A program made the position numbers and the translations under genes. Of a DNA stretch of 64,000 nt, positions 45,350 to 57,354 are shown in pieces. The stretch is from contig NC_089727.1 of the NCBI RefSeq assembly GCF_035083965.1, positions 749,501-813,500 on the forward strand. The letters run 5' to 3'. The stretch's first letter is position 1; each line of letters begins with the position of its first letter. Under the pieces are notes generated by a model. It saw only the letters and a list, made by a program, of their open reading frames with translations. It searched no databases and was not told where the DNA came from. Source of the stretch: Branchiostoma lanceolatum. Its lineage: Eukaryota > Chordata > Leptocardii > Amphioxiformes > Branchiostomatidae.

Positions 45350-46396
45350 TTAGCTGACTGAACTGACTGCCACATTCCTCACACTTGTACTTTTGTAGGG
45401 TTTCTCACCAGTGTGAGTGTGCATGTGTTTCTTCAGACAATCCAGCCGACTAAATTGCCTACTACACTCCTCACACCTGTATGGTTTCTCACCAGTGTGA
45501 GTCTGCATGTGTTTCTTCAGAGTACCCAGCTGACTGAACTGCCTGCTGCACTCCTCACACTTATAGGGTTTCTCTCCAGTGTGAGTCCGCATGTGTGCCG
45601 TCAGTACATGCAGGTGACTAAACTGCCTACTGCACTCCTCACACCTGTGGGGTTTCTCACCAGTGTGAGTTTGCATGTGTGTCTTCAGAGTACCCAGCTG
45701 ACTGAACTGCTTGCTGCATTTCTCACATTTGTAGGGTTTCTCACCTGTGTGAGTGTGCATGTGAGTCTTTAGACTATCCAGTCGACTGAACTGCCTGCTG
45801 CACTCCTCACACCTGTAGGGTTTCTCACCAGTGTGAGTCCGCATGTGTGCCGTCAGTACATGCAGGTGACTAAACTGCCTGCTGCACTTCTCACACCTGT
45901 AGGGTTTCTCACCAGTGTGAGTTTTCATGTGTCCTTTCAGAAGACTCAGCAGACTGAACTGACAGCCACATTCCTCACATCTGTAGGGTTTTTCACCTGT
46001 GTGGGTCTTCATGTGTTTTTTCAGATTACCCAGCTCACTAAACTGCCTGTTGCAGTCCTCACACCTGTAGGGTTTCTCCCCTGTGTGAGTTTTCATGTGT
46101 GCCTGAAGGTGTTGCAGCAGTCTAAACTGCCTGCTGCACTCCTCACACCTGTAGGGTTTCTCACCAGTGTGAGTCCGCATGTGACTCTTCAGACTACCCA
46201 GCTGACTGAACTGCTTGCTGCATTTTTCACACTTGTAGGGTTTCTCCCCAGTGTGAGTCCGCATGTGTTTCTTCAGACTATCCAGCGTAGTGAACTCTTT
46301 GCTGCACTCCTCACACCTGTAGGATTTCGTTGTTGCTCTCCTGTTGGAAAATCCACCTCCAGATCCTCTCTTGAAGTCACTGCTGTTTGTTGCCAT
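45350..46396 (-). CDS. C2H2 zinc-finger protein, 11 tandem fingers (348 aa)
   Basis: After a 25-residue leader (MATNSSDFKRGSGGGFSNRR), eleven 28-residue fingers follow, joined by HTGEKPY linkers, each CEEC or CEKC with 12 spacing residues and HMxTH. Such proteins bind DNA in the nucleus. The final block is shifted: an extra TACAAAAG-like insertion near 45395 turns the twelfth finger into KSTSVRNVAVSSVS and a stop. The true finger sequence (CEECGSQFSQLSNLKKHMQTH) remains intact in another frame to 45318. The coding exon starts at ATG 46396, with an AG acceptor-like site just upstream (AACTTCAG), so a 5' UTR exon is likely. Several fingers are near copies (for example fingers 6 and 9), showing recent internal duplication. 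Confidence 0.92.
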   Translation of the reverse strand: MATNSSDFKRGSGGGFSNRRATTKSYRCEECSKEFTTLDSLKKHMRTHTGEKPYKCEKCSKQFSQLGSLKSHMRTHTGEKPYRCEECSRQFRLLQHLQAHMKTHTGEKPYRCEDCNRQFSELGNLKKHMKTHTGEKPYRCEECGCQFSLLSLLKGHMKTHTGEKPYRCEKCSRQFSHLHVLTAHMRTHTGEKPYRCEECSRQFSRLDSLKTHMHTHTGEKPYKCEKCSKQFSQLGTLKTHMQTHTGEKPHRCEECSRQFSHLHVLTAHMRTHTGEKPYKCEECSRQFSQLGTLKKHMQTHTGEKPYRCEECSRQFSRLDCLKKHMHTHTGEKPYKSTSVRNVAVSSVS

Positions 46397-46908
46397 GGTT
46401 TCTGAAGTTCTTGAGTAAAAAGATGAGACTTAATTTTCCAAATATTTTGAGTTTCCTGGACAAGAACATAGGACATCATACGGACCCGAAAGAAGACAAA
46501 AAACAGTCACAAAACCAGGATGAAAGAAAACTAGGATACTGTATTAAACTGGTATGACTGTTCTTTTTCCACAGTCTTGAGAATGAAAAATTTTAATTTT
46601 AAATTTTAAAAAAAATCTTATCTCAGGTTTTCCTGAACATAACGATTCTCTTATACAACAATATGGCTTCACTACTTTACCTTACCTTTTATACAACATT
46701 TTGACACACAAAATTAAGCACCTACCAAAAACCTCTGATCCTTCTCAAGTTGAACTGAACCGAAGCCTATAGCTATGTCATGTTACCTGAATGGTCAGAG
46801 ATATCGTATCAAAATTTTTTATAAAGAGTTTGTTGGTTGGTAGCACTACTGGCCACAGACTTTCTGCAAGATCCACTGCAGCTGCTGACAAAGTCACGTG
46901 TTCTATCT

Positions 46909-47351
46909 CAGGGCTCGAAATACTGGGTGCATGTGCACCCAGTGCACCCAATTTTGGAGCTGTGCACCTAATTTTTTTACTGTGGGTGCACTGGTGCACG
47001 CAAATATTTTCGTACGGTTTAATGTGTAAGGTATCACTGCACACTAGTAGACAGCATATTCTTGACATCTAAGTGTAAGAAAATAATACAATCTTTGTTG
47101 TAGTACTTGTTTAAGATTTTGATGTTAGAATTTTGAGTTAATTTCGATTTTGAAAGCTTCAAAACTGCGTGCCGAGATCGCGTGCCAAACGCGCATGAAG
47201 AGGAACAGTAAGGTTTGTCATTAGGTTTTGCTTACAATAGTTACATTCTACTTTATTTTATGTGGTGCACAAAACATTTTTTTTTGTGCACCCAATTTTT
47301 TAGGTTGGGTGCACCAGTCAACCTATTCCAAAAACTGAATTTCGAGCCCTG
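46909..47351. mobile_element. Non-autonomous DNA transposon, CAGGGCTCGAAAT termini
   Basis: Ends CAGGGCTCGAAAT and ATTTCGAGCCCTG are inverted; inner arms repeat GGGTGCAC blocks in both orientations. TATCT flanks both sides (46904-46908, 47352-47356), a possible 5-bp target duplication. A fragment of the same family lies at about 3808-3885 (TGCACTGGTGCACC). Confidence 0.8.
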
Positions 47352-48506
47352 TATCTGCATAGTGTGACGTAAAACATTTGGGTAACGCTAAGTCCAATAT
47401 TTTGGTGTTGGCAATTACATCCGGACACAAGGTTTTCATCAGCTTGTTGTACTTACCTGTAAAATATCTTTTGGACAATCCCGTCTTCAGCTGCCAGAAC
47501 AGGACACAGGAAAACAGGTGAAGCCTTCAGCAGGGCAGGTTACAGAGTCCTGCAGGAAACAAAACAGGATGTAACCAGATAGCCCTACATTTGTGAGCAA
47601 ATGCAGGATATTCCATTCCCCAGTTCGTCCACATGCGATGAATAGGCTGATCTGAATCCAGTCCAGAAATCACCCATGCAAAAAGGGACTGTTCCAAAAA
47701 TTACCCTAAATGTTCTAATTACAATATTGACTAATATCAAGTCACTTCCTTGTGCAATCAAGAGGTTTAATTTCAGTTTTAAACAAATGTATAAAAATTT
47801 CTGGCCACTTGATTTTGATTTTATGGCACAAAAACTGAAAATGTGTATTTTTGAGTGAAACAAAAAACTCAATCTAAAGTAAATCAGCCCAGTTTATAAT
47901 ATTAGCCTATTTTCCACAACATCTGACGTACAGCAGTTTTTTAGCCTCCCCCAAGCCCCTTCATTCACCAAAAACTGCACATAAACAGTTAGTGAATCTC
48001 CCCTCGACTCCGGTTTCTGCGATGATGGAAACCAGATGTGAGCGCGGGAAACTCATGAGGGGAGGCTCATGTAGGGGTTTACAGATTACTTTTTGACAAT
48101 TCATGTAGTTTAATTCTTTCTCGTTTCTTTGCACGGATCAACTTTGGCCATTTCAGAAAGGCAATTCAGTATGATATACCAACACTACTGTTTTGGTCAT
48201 TAGTTTCAAAAAGTTGATTTAGATTCCGTAACCCCTACCCACCCCTTCGTTTTTGGAACCAGGACCACAACATGTTTCTCAAAAACAACGTTTAAACTTC
48301 GCCTTTCACAAAAAGCAGCACTACAGAATAACGGGTTAAAGTTTGTTACTTGTTCCAGATATACTCAATCTAATGTTACTGCTGTCCGAAGCGTGTTTAC
48401 AAGAAGGCGAGGTTGCTTTTTGAGCCGTTCAAAACTTGTCAGTGTAACACGTTGGTGTTTCGTGAGACAAAGCGTACCAAAATACGTGCTTTTTTCCTCA
48501 CAAAAC

Positions 48507-48598
48507 GTAGCCGTGGCGACTAACGAAGGGAGTTTTTGCTTGATATTACATATACGTAATATCAAGCAAAACCCCCCTTCGTTAGTCGCCACGGCTAC
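48507..48598. repeat. 92-bp palindrome
   Basis: GTAGCCGTGGCGACTAACGA ... TCGTTAGTCGCCACGGCTAC with a TATACGTA-like centre; arms pair almost completely. Probably a tiny MITE or hairpin repeat. Confidence 0.85.
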
Positions 48599-50067
48599 AC
48601 AAAACGATACTTATAGAGCAGACAATTACTTCGTACGTACCTGAGATATATGTAGGATACAATCCCGACGGTTTCAACCGAAACAGTCTCGTTGAAAGCG
48701 AAAGATGACGAAAAACCTCGCTACTTTCTTTCCCACCACAGCCAACACGTCGTCTGGTGGATAGAGGCAGGGGGCTGAAAATGAGCTCCGCGGAGCTGTG
48801 ATTCATGAGGCAGTTTGTTGTTTCTCGTCATATCCGCGGAGTTCACATTTGCTGTGAGGTAAAATATGAAAGAAACTTGATTTTCGTCACAAATTTCTAA
48901 CATACCAGCCATGACTTTAGAGTTGCAAGAAGGATGGAGATCTGGATGATGCTTGGAAAAGAATTTATCTGCCAAAGTGTAAGATTTCAATTTCCTGTAG
49001 TTTTCTCTGGTAACACCCACACCTATTTTTAATAATAAAATGCCGCATTGGTTATTTCCATGTCCAGATATTGAAGTAGGATTCACTTTAATTGTTACAA
49101 AACGTTTTACTCAACGACGATTTTCAACCACAATTCCAAGATCTCATACATTCACCAAATTACGACTGACGTATTCTAGATTATGCAAATAAGGTCCTCG
49201 TCTGCATTGGTCATTTCAGTTAGGATCTTGTTTCATATCCAGACACCACAGGTTGTACAAAGAATAAAAGCACCACCTGAGCAAAGAAGGCTATTGTTTA
49301 ATTTTTTTCCAGTAATTATGTAAATGCTGCCCAGAATAGCTTGATTTATATAAACAAAAATAGAAATTGGAAAAAAAAGAGATAATTTCACGTTCAACAA
49401 GACTTCAGTGATCCTTTAACATTGCTAGGTTGGTAGTTCTGATGACATCAGTTCCTTTGAAACAACTTAACCAAACTGTGTTGGACTTATCAATGAAATA
49501 TTGCTTGTTCAAGAGTATCTGGCATAATGTTACATGTCACGCTTCTAGCTACAAAGGAAGATTTATTCATTTCATCTCAAGACAGCTGGATTGCTCCTTG
49601 AACTGATGAAGTTGATTTCCAAGAGGGCACAGTATAAGCACAGATTTTGTTTCAATGCATCAGATTATAATTCTACTGAATGTCGTCCACTTTTGTCTCC
49701 TGACTGAATGTAACATGTTTATGCTGGGCCCTCTTGGAAATCAACTTTTACAGGGGCAACCTGTTGAAGGGGCAACCTAGCTGTCTTATGATGAAATAAA
49801 TAAATAAGTAAATGAATAAACAAATAAAACAAGACATGTTACATTTAGTCTGACTGTCTCTGCCAGTCTGGAGGAAACAAAACAAACCTGCAAATTTCAT
49901 GCACTTGTAGAGTTTGAATTGTTTTCATATATCGTTTACCTGGATGTCTAATCTTCATAAACGTAAAAATTGGACAAACTTCAGTGGAACAAATAAAAGA
50001 AATTCACTTTCGAGATGGAAAGTAAACACATCACCGGTACTTCTTGCACATCATTGGAAAAATAATC

Positions 50068-50073
50068 TTTATT
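50068..50073 (-). terminator. Poly(A) signal AATAAA of BTB-Kelch paralogue A
   Basis: AATAAA on the minus strand, 126 bases past the stop. The surrounding sequence (TACTTCTTGCACATCA) is shared with the 3' region of paralogue B. Confidence 0.6.
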
Positions 50074-50198
50074 CCAACAATCACAAACAAAGTCTGAACT
50101 ACAGTCAGATTGAATCATGTTTCTAAATTTCTTCACAAAAAAGAAATAGCTATTTCTCAATCCTATATTTCCTATCATATTTCTTGAAATCTTGATAT

Positions 50199-53159
50199 CT
50201 AGTAGTGTTTCAGTGCCCCTGTAAGATATGGTAGGTATATACGTGCCACAGGACACAGAGGGGTGTGTGCTAAAGCGGTATAGCTCTTATCAGGCAGGTT
50301 GACCTTCAAGTCTCTCCAGGCATCGGCAGACCTGTCAAACACATATACGAAATATTCAGATGGTGACTCTTCTATAGCAGTGTCATAGGCTTCCAACAAT
50401 ATGTGCAGCTGATTCTCCAGTACGAAAAAACTGGTAATATCATCCATACCAACAGCAAGGTTTCCTGGGTTCGGCAAGCCTTGCAGTTTCTGCCAGCTGT
50501 CTGACTCCGTGTCGTACACTGTTGTCTGACTGAAGTCACGATCTGTGCAGAAAATCTCTGTTCCCATGGCAACGGCCGTGCAAATGTATGTACTGATCAT
50601 CGGGGGGGTCCGCCTGCACCAACGGTCCTGACTCGGGTCGTAGCGATGCATTTCCGTGTTTGTGAAGAAATACAGGTTTGAACCGCAGGACAATGCCACA
50701 TTGAAGCTTGACAATGACCATACTGTTTCAGGAGTTGTGTCAAGTTGCAGCCGTGAACACTGCTGCCACTGGTCCGTGTGCCGGTCATACCTTCTCACCA
50801 CAACCAACACAATATCCAAAGAACATATATCAAGGTAGTATAAAATACCGTCAATTTGAATAAGGAGCTCCTGGACGCAATGCCAATCATCTCCTGGCTC
50901 TGACACAGGAACTGGAGACATACTGGCAGGTTCCCACACATTCTCCACATGGTTGTATCGAAACAGGGGCAACTCATCGGAACCAAATATCTCAGTAGCC
51001 AGCATGTAAATGCTGTTATTACTGGTCACTGCCATAGCTTGGGCTTCAGGTAGGTCTCCAGCATCATAACTGCAGCTGATGTACTTCCCTTCCCGAGGGT
51101 TCATGAAGAGGAGCTCCTTGGAACTGGATAAAACACAACACAGACTGTCAACAAAACTGGACTGGGAGCTCTGAACTTTTCTTTTATCACAAAATGCACT
51201 ATTGCATATACATTTGTAATATAAAAATGTATAATTTTGTGTCCTCGGCTTACAAATAAGTGGAAATTAGGTGCGTTTACATAACTGACACTGTGAAAGT
51301 AGCCTCCACCAGGCCCTCTTACGGGCGTATGAATCATGGAATTCGGCAGAAAAAGGAATAATTAGCCAGTAGAGTCAGTCCACAGTGAAGATCACATTTC
51401 GCCCGTTTAGCCTGCAAGTGAAACCCTGTCATTGTTAGTCTGGTAGAGACTACTGTGAAAGTGCGTACTGCAAGTGGACCACAAAATGTGGAATAACATT
51501 GTGCAAGGACTGTTCCTGGCATGGAGAGTCAAAAGAAGAAGTAAGTTTAACATACCCTACAATGTACAGAAGAACCATTTCCGTGGTCATCCCAAGCCTC
51601 GGTTTCAGGTCAGAGTTCCCTTTCTGTACCACATTCCTGATGACCTCAGAACTCCTAGGATCCTCCCTGACCATGGGGTGTTCCAAGATGGCTGCCGTGT
51701 CGTCTGAGGTCAGCAGGTTGAAGCGGATGTGAGGGAGGATGCTGGGTAGGTGGTGTAGTCTGTAGGGCACAGGGTAGGTGCAAAGTTTTGGGATCATTCA
51801 TTTACATCACTGCAGAAAATTCTTGGATATGGAAACAAATGGCTGAAAGTAATGCACATATCATGATATGGATGCCATCAATAGTACAATGTAAACATAA
51901 AATGAACAACTGATTAAATGAATGGAATACACTGACACCCACCTGTCTTCCCTGCTATGCTGCACCCATCTCACCACAGCCTCCCACACTGTTGTCTCCT
52001 CTTTAACATCCAGCTCATCTTGGCCGATGATCTCAGTCAGCTGATTCACACTCAGGCTGCAGAACTCCTCGCTGGAGGCAACCTGTGAAGGTGCGAAATA
52101 GTTTGAAACGTATTATGTATAGAGATTCAAATAAATGTGCTATGATCTGGTAGCTAATACTAAAAGCTTTAAATTGAAAGTTTAATCCTCTTAACAAACA
52201 GCTTTTCTCCCATGGAAACATCATGTGTGGATTCTTCATTTTATTATTATTGGGGCACATAAAATTAGGTCTCTAGAGACTGTCATCCTTAGAAATTTTA
52301 GAGTCTGAAATCACAAAGAAAATGAAGACCAACCTCAGCAAAGTGCTTAAAGATCCACTGAAGACAATGTTTCCTAGCAATTTCCACAGAAAAGGTGTCA
52401 GCAAACTTGTACAGGTCCACACAGGTGGAGTGCTCCACGTTCATGGCCATGTAGCTGCTGCAGGTGTCTCTCACATAGTCCAGTTGGAGGAGGTCAGCTG
52501 CCTGGTACAGGGGCTGCACTTTGTCTAGGGACACATGGAGGGTTCCCGAGTAGATGTAACTCAGAAGCTCCCCAAACATGCCTGCATCCAAACCCTGCAG
52601 AATACAACAAAATGTTAAAACGGCACCCAACATTGTATAACAGCAAAATACAAAATCAAGTGTCTGTTCAAACTTAAGATATGTCATTTGGTCCTTTAAA
52701 AGATATATTTTACATTATGTTTAATTTAGCCTTACTTAGTCGTTAGTAGGGCATGACGCATGGCGAGAAGTCAAGAAAACTTAATTTTGAATAACATTTG
52801 TTGACCTTGCGCTTCCTCTAATGGTTCTAAATGATAAGTGGTCACTCAGTTTAATTTCTTTTGCCATCTAATTTAATCCCTAAATGTTCCACCGCCAACC
52901 CTACCTGTAAAACAACCGTCTTCTGCCGACTTTCCGCCATGTCATTTGTAAACATGGCCCTGAAGTAGGGGCTGGCCGCGGACAGAACAAGCCGATGGCA
53001 GGGAAACCGCCGGTCCTCGACTTCAAGGACGACATCCTGCAGTACCCCAGCCTCCTGTAAGTCACCCACAGCTCCAAGAAACCCGTGCAGATAGCTCTCG
53101 TCTTGGTAGGAACAAGGTCGAACTGGGGGGTCGTGCGGTTCTTGGTCCGCGGCAGCCAT
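50199..53159 (-). CDS. BTB-BACK-Kelch protein, paralogue A (5 exons, 594 aa)
   Basis: Probable CUL3 adaptor (family knowledge). Exons 53159-52905, 52594-52334, 52082-51943, 51759-51556 and 51123-50199 sum to 595 codons in phase. BTB covers about residues 28-145 (LQDVVLEVEDRRFPCHRLVL, ASPYFRAMFT, LLSYIYSGTLHVSLDKVQPL, AADLLQLDYV). BACK follows (SVNQLTEIIGQDELDVKEET, VVRWVQHSRE). A divergent Kelch propeller runs from about residue 290 (RYDRHTDQWQQCSRL, MHRYDPSQDRWCRRTPPM, IFCTDRDF, VYDTESDSWQKLQGL, VYVFDRSADAWRDL). The overall layout resembles KBTBD-type proteins, but I do not name an orthologue. Poly(A) signal at 50068-50073. It is about 80% similar by eye to paralogue B. Confidence 0.92.
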
Positions 53160-53215
53160 GTTGATGATGATCACGGAGCTGTACCTCCCAGTTGGGTTCT
53201 TCTGACAGGCAGTAC

Positions 53216-53233
53216 AGAAGCGCCCTCTAGCGA
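53216..53233 (-). promoter_or_regulatory. CTCF-like motif upstream of BTB-Kelch paralogue A
   Basis: The minus strand reads CGCTAGAGGGCGCTTCT, 57 bases upstream of the ATG. It matches the CCxCYAGRKGGCGC core of animal CTCF sites. The same motif sits upstream of paralogue B and of the relic at 43256. Confidence 0.5.
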
Positions 53234-53636
53234 CTAACAAGGTGATATATACATGTATACTGTACACATGTATCTGAACTTGAGCTGTTCCCCGACTCCA
53301 TAGACGTGTTTGAATGGATATTTGTCCAAAAATCCAGTAAACTATCACAACAAGTATAATAACAAGGTTGGAATTGGGTGCATCTGTTTTGTTGTCATGG
53401 GCTTTAGTGGAACAAGGGGACAGAAAAATAAAGTTCAAGTTCAAAGACCTGGCAACAAGTCCCTAAATTAGATTAAATAAATTAGAGAACATTATTGATA
53501 GAAGTCTGCTTGCTCCAAAATATCTGACATACATATTATTATTTTTATTCAACTTGTGGCTTCCGATAGATTTGATTTTGAAATAGAAGGTAAACACATT
53601 GCCCATACTTCTTGCACATCAATAGATGAGGTAATC

Positions 53637-53642
53637 TTTATT
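53637..53642 (-). terminator. Poly(A) signal AATAAA of BTB-Kelch paralogue B
   Basis: AATAAA about 640 bases past the stop, within sequence paralogous to the 3' end of paralogue A (AACACAT..C, TACTTCTTGCACATCA, AATCTTTATT). The extra 500 bases in between were gained after duplication or lost from A. Confidence 0.5.
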
Positions 53643-54277
53643 TGAATCATCACATAGAATCTCTGGACTGCTGTCTGTGTACAATAGAATTTCCTGAGAA
53701 ACCTACTTAATCATACAAACTAGTACTAATGTTAGTTAACTTTTACTAATGTTAGGTAAGCAGTAGTATCGTTAGTTATTATCAATTAACTAGCACTAAT
53801 ATACTCTGGGTACATCATTGTATTTGATAGACCAAGACATATGATGCTTTAACACATACAAGTAAAAATGTTGGTGAAATTTCAATATCATATCAAAAGG
53901 CTGGTGTAGACCTAATATTTTCTGTAACACCTACTACCAGTCAAAACCTGACGGTTGTGAAACTGAAGAAAAATACAAACAACTGACAACTTGTCTACTA
54001 AAAGAAAACTCAGTTCAAGATTGAAGTTGAAGAAATATGAAATAAAGTACTAGTATTTCCAGTCATACAGTAGCGGTCCAATCCAATCCAAATTAACATT
54101 GACTGTTTCCAAAGTTGCTCACTCTAATATCTGGTCTTTGTCTAAAATGAAAAAAAAAAGCCACCACGTCCATGCATATCGTCTAAGCCTTGCGAGATTG
54201 GGAGCAATAAACGATTAACTTGATAGTGAATGAATGAGTGAGTGGTTGAATGACCTAGTGAGCTATTTGTCTATACT

Positions 54278-57135
54278 CTATTTCCTATCATATTCCATGA
54301 TGTGTTTTTGTTTCCCCTTTAGATGTGGTAGGTATATGTGTGCCACAGGAACCATGGGACCACTTGCTATATAACACTCATTCGGAAAGGGTTCATTCAA
54401 GTCTCTCCAGGCACCAGCAGACCTGTCATACACATATAGCAGGTTGTCGCAAAGTGGCTCTTCTGTGTCAGTGTCATACTCAGTTACTTCTACATGTATA
54501 TACAGCTGGCTCCCCAGTACAAAAAGCCTGGGATTACTACCAACACCAACAGCAAGGTTTCCTGGGTTCGGCCAGCCTCGCAGTTCCTGCCAGCTGTCTG
54601 ACTCTGTGTCGTACACTATCGTCTGGGTGAAGTGGTCATCTGTGCAGAAAATCTCTGTTCCCATGGCAACGGCAGTGCAGACTCTAGTAGTGATCATTGG
54701 TGGGGTCCGCTCGCACCAGAGGTCTTGCCTTGGGTCGTATCGATGCACTTCCGTGCCTGACAGGAAAAAGAGGTGTGGACCGCAGGACGGTGTCACGATG
54801 TTATATAAAGTTTCGCCAAGCTTTAGCCGCGAACACCTCTGCCACTGGTCCGTGTGGCGGTCGTACTTTCTCATCCGCAGTAAGGAACTGTCGTCTGCTG
54901 TTCTCCTTTCCAAGGCCAGGTAGAATAAAACCTGATCAACTTCAACTAGTTGCTCGTCAGGACACATCCCATCTCTTCTAAGCGCCCTCAACCTAGATAC
55001 CGAGGACATACCAGCATGTTCCCACAGGTTCTCTGCATGGTTGTATTGAAACAGGGACAGCTGACTGTGATCCCCTGACTCACGAGTCAGGATGTAAATG
55101 TTGTTATCACTGGTGACGGTCGTGGATATGGCATCGGGCAGGTCATGAGGATCATAACTGCAGCTGATGTACTTCCCTTCCCGAGGGTTCATGAAGAGGA
55201 GCCGACCTCTCCTGCACAAAACACATCACAAACTGTCAATAAAACTGGACTGCAAGTTACAGCATGCATTGATGTCATCTTTGAGATCTAATCTTGTCTC
55301 CTCTGAGAAATGTGATATTAAATGGGTATAATTACGGTCATCTACACGAGGGATACTGTGGAAATGTGCAGAACCACAAAATGTGGAATGACATTGTGCG
55401 AGGCTTGTTTCTGTCAAAGAAAGTCAAATGACAAAGAAGGATACACCGACTCTAAATTGTACAGCAGAGCCATTTCAGTAGTCGTCATCCCAAGCCTGGG
55501 CTTCAGGTTGGAGTTCCCTTTCTGTACCACATTCCTGATGACCTCAGAACTCCCAGGATCCTCCCTGACCAGGGGGTGTTCCAAGATGGCTGCCGTGTCA
55601 TCTGAGGTCAGCAGGTTGAAGCGGATGCGAGGGAGGATGCTGGGTAGGTGGTGTAGTCTGTAGGGCACAGGGTAGAGTCTGGATCACACCAACTCATTAA
55701 ATAGAATCAACCACAATATGACAACAACAACACAAAGCCTTAGTAATGTCAGCTGAACAAATAGAACACTGACACCCACCTGTCCTCCCTACTGTGCTGC
55801 ACCCATCTCACCACAGCCTCCCACACTGTTGTCTCTTCTTTAACATCCAGCTCATCGTGGCTGATGATCTCAGTCAGCTGATTCACACTCAGGCTGCAGA
55901 ACTCCTCGCTGGTGGCAACCTGTGGAGGTGCGGAGTACAGGTACATGTGTGGTACTGTGGAAATAGTTGTTACAAGCCCATTCTTGCTTTCGTTCTTATG
56001 GTTGTAGCAAGGTGCAATATACACTTGTACTTAACTAAGTCCTGGGAGCATTTTGTGGAGATAAAAAAACAATGTTGTTAAACTTAAATATCTGCAGCAG
56101 ACAAGAACCTATAGTGGTTACACCCCTATGTTTTGAAATACCTATGTTCTGAAAGCCCTGTTTTGTTTGTTCCGAAAACCCTATATAACCCATTGTAGCT
56201 TCACATACACAAACCTTGGCAAAATGTCTATGGATACACTGTACACAACGTTTCCGGACTGCAGGCAGAGGGAAGACATCAGCAAACTTGTACAGGTCCA
56301 CACAGGTGAAGCGCTGCACATTCAAGTACATGTAGCTGCTGCAGGTGTCTCTCACATAGTCCAGTTGGAGGAGGTCGGCTGCCTGGTACAGGGGCTGCAC
56401 TTTGTCCAGGGACAGGTGGAGGGTTCCCGAGTAGATGTAACTCAGGATCTCCCCAAACATGCCTGCATTCAAACCCTGAAGTGAAGGACAATGTAACTAA
56501 CATTACAATGTTCAAACTTTAGCCTTTTAATATGATACCATCATCATGTATTATCTAGCGTCAGTGTACATTCAAGGTCGTACCTCGCTGGCTTTCACGT
56601 TAAAGGTTTTACATACATAAGATTTAGGGCGCACTATTTCTTTCCCGCTACGTCACAATGGGGGTCGCGGATAGATACTACTACTAGTACTAAGTACTAC
56701 TATGCTGCTACCAAGAAAATAGAGCACTTAGTAGGGGCATGGGGAGGGGGGCAAAACGATGAAGCTTTTACACAATTTGCTTCTTTGGGGAAACAGTGCA
56801 CTTATCCCTTTGCATTAGTTCTATATATATGGGGCCTCTTAGTAAGTTCCCTGTTTTTTGTTTAACTCTAAACTTACCTGTAAAACAACCGTCTTCTGCC
56901 GACTTTCCGCCATGTCAAATTTTGTAAACATGGCCCTGAAGTAGGGGCTGGCCGCGGACAGAACAAGCCGATGGCAGGGAAACCGCCGGTCCTCGACTTC
57001 AAGGACGACATCCTGCAGTACCCCAGCCTCCTGTAAGTCACCCACAGTTCCAAGAAAACCGAACTCATAGCTGTCATCTTGGTAGAAACTAGGACGAACT
57101 GGGGGGTCGTGCGGCTCTTGGTCCGCGGCAGCCAT
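54278..57135 (-). CDS. BTB-BACK-Kelch protein, paralogue B (5 exons, 601 aa)
   Basis: Tandem duplicate of the gene at 50199-53159 with the same five-exon plan and phases: 57135-56878, 56475-56215, 55919-55780, 55657-55445 and 55211-54278, 602 codons in all. The BTB domain is nearly identical up to YFRAMFT. Differences concentrate in BACK (VFPLPAVRKRCVQCIHRHFAK) and the Kelch blades, and exon 4 has three extra codons at its 3' end (LESV, donor GTATCC, unusual). The C terminus carries a longer tail (LKGKQKHIMEYDRK). Tandem origin, intact frames and divergence in the substrate-facing part suggest two working adaptors with different targets (inference). Confidence 0.92.
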
Positions 57136-57165
57136 GTTGATGATGATCGAGGAGCTGTACAGTAG

Positions 57166-57183
57166 AGAAGCGCCCTCTGGCGA
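57166..57183 (-). promoter_or_regulatory. CTCF-like motif upstream of BTB-Kelch paralogue B
   Basis: The minus strand reads CGCCAGAGGGCGCTTCT, 31 bases upstream of the ATG, matching the CTCF core. The start codon context CAACATGGCTGC is close to the TISU/YY1 element (SAASATGGCGGC), which favours very short 5' UTRs. Confidence 0.5.
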
Positions 57184-57354
57184 CTAACAAGGGGTATGCA
57201 CCTCAATTACAGGTTTACATAGCAAAACCAATGTTGGATCCGTTGACACGTGGTGGGCCGCCATCTTGAACTGTGACGTCACAGGACCGCCATGTTGTTT
57301 CAGTTGGAATGTGATAGCCATGGGGCGTTACAGACACAAACTGGGGTGTGCCCT

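Larger units (their letters stand above)
46397..50067. other. Stretch between zinc-finger gene and BTB-Kelch pair
   Basis: No gene supported. It holds the 443-bp transposon at 46909, the palindrome at 48507 and a diverged dispersed repeat (TTACCTGGATGTCTAATCTT) at 49932. A minus-strand frame at 48721-49086 (121 codons) has no motif I recognise. Confidence 0.5.

Noticed and set aside
45833-46405. 190-codon plus-strand frame over the zinc-finger gene
   Set aside because: It is the antisense of tandem C2H2 repeats, open only because of the repeat periodicity.
48721-49086. 121-codon minus-strand frame
   Set aside because: No motif, no splice partners found and no paralogue in the window.
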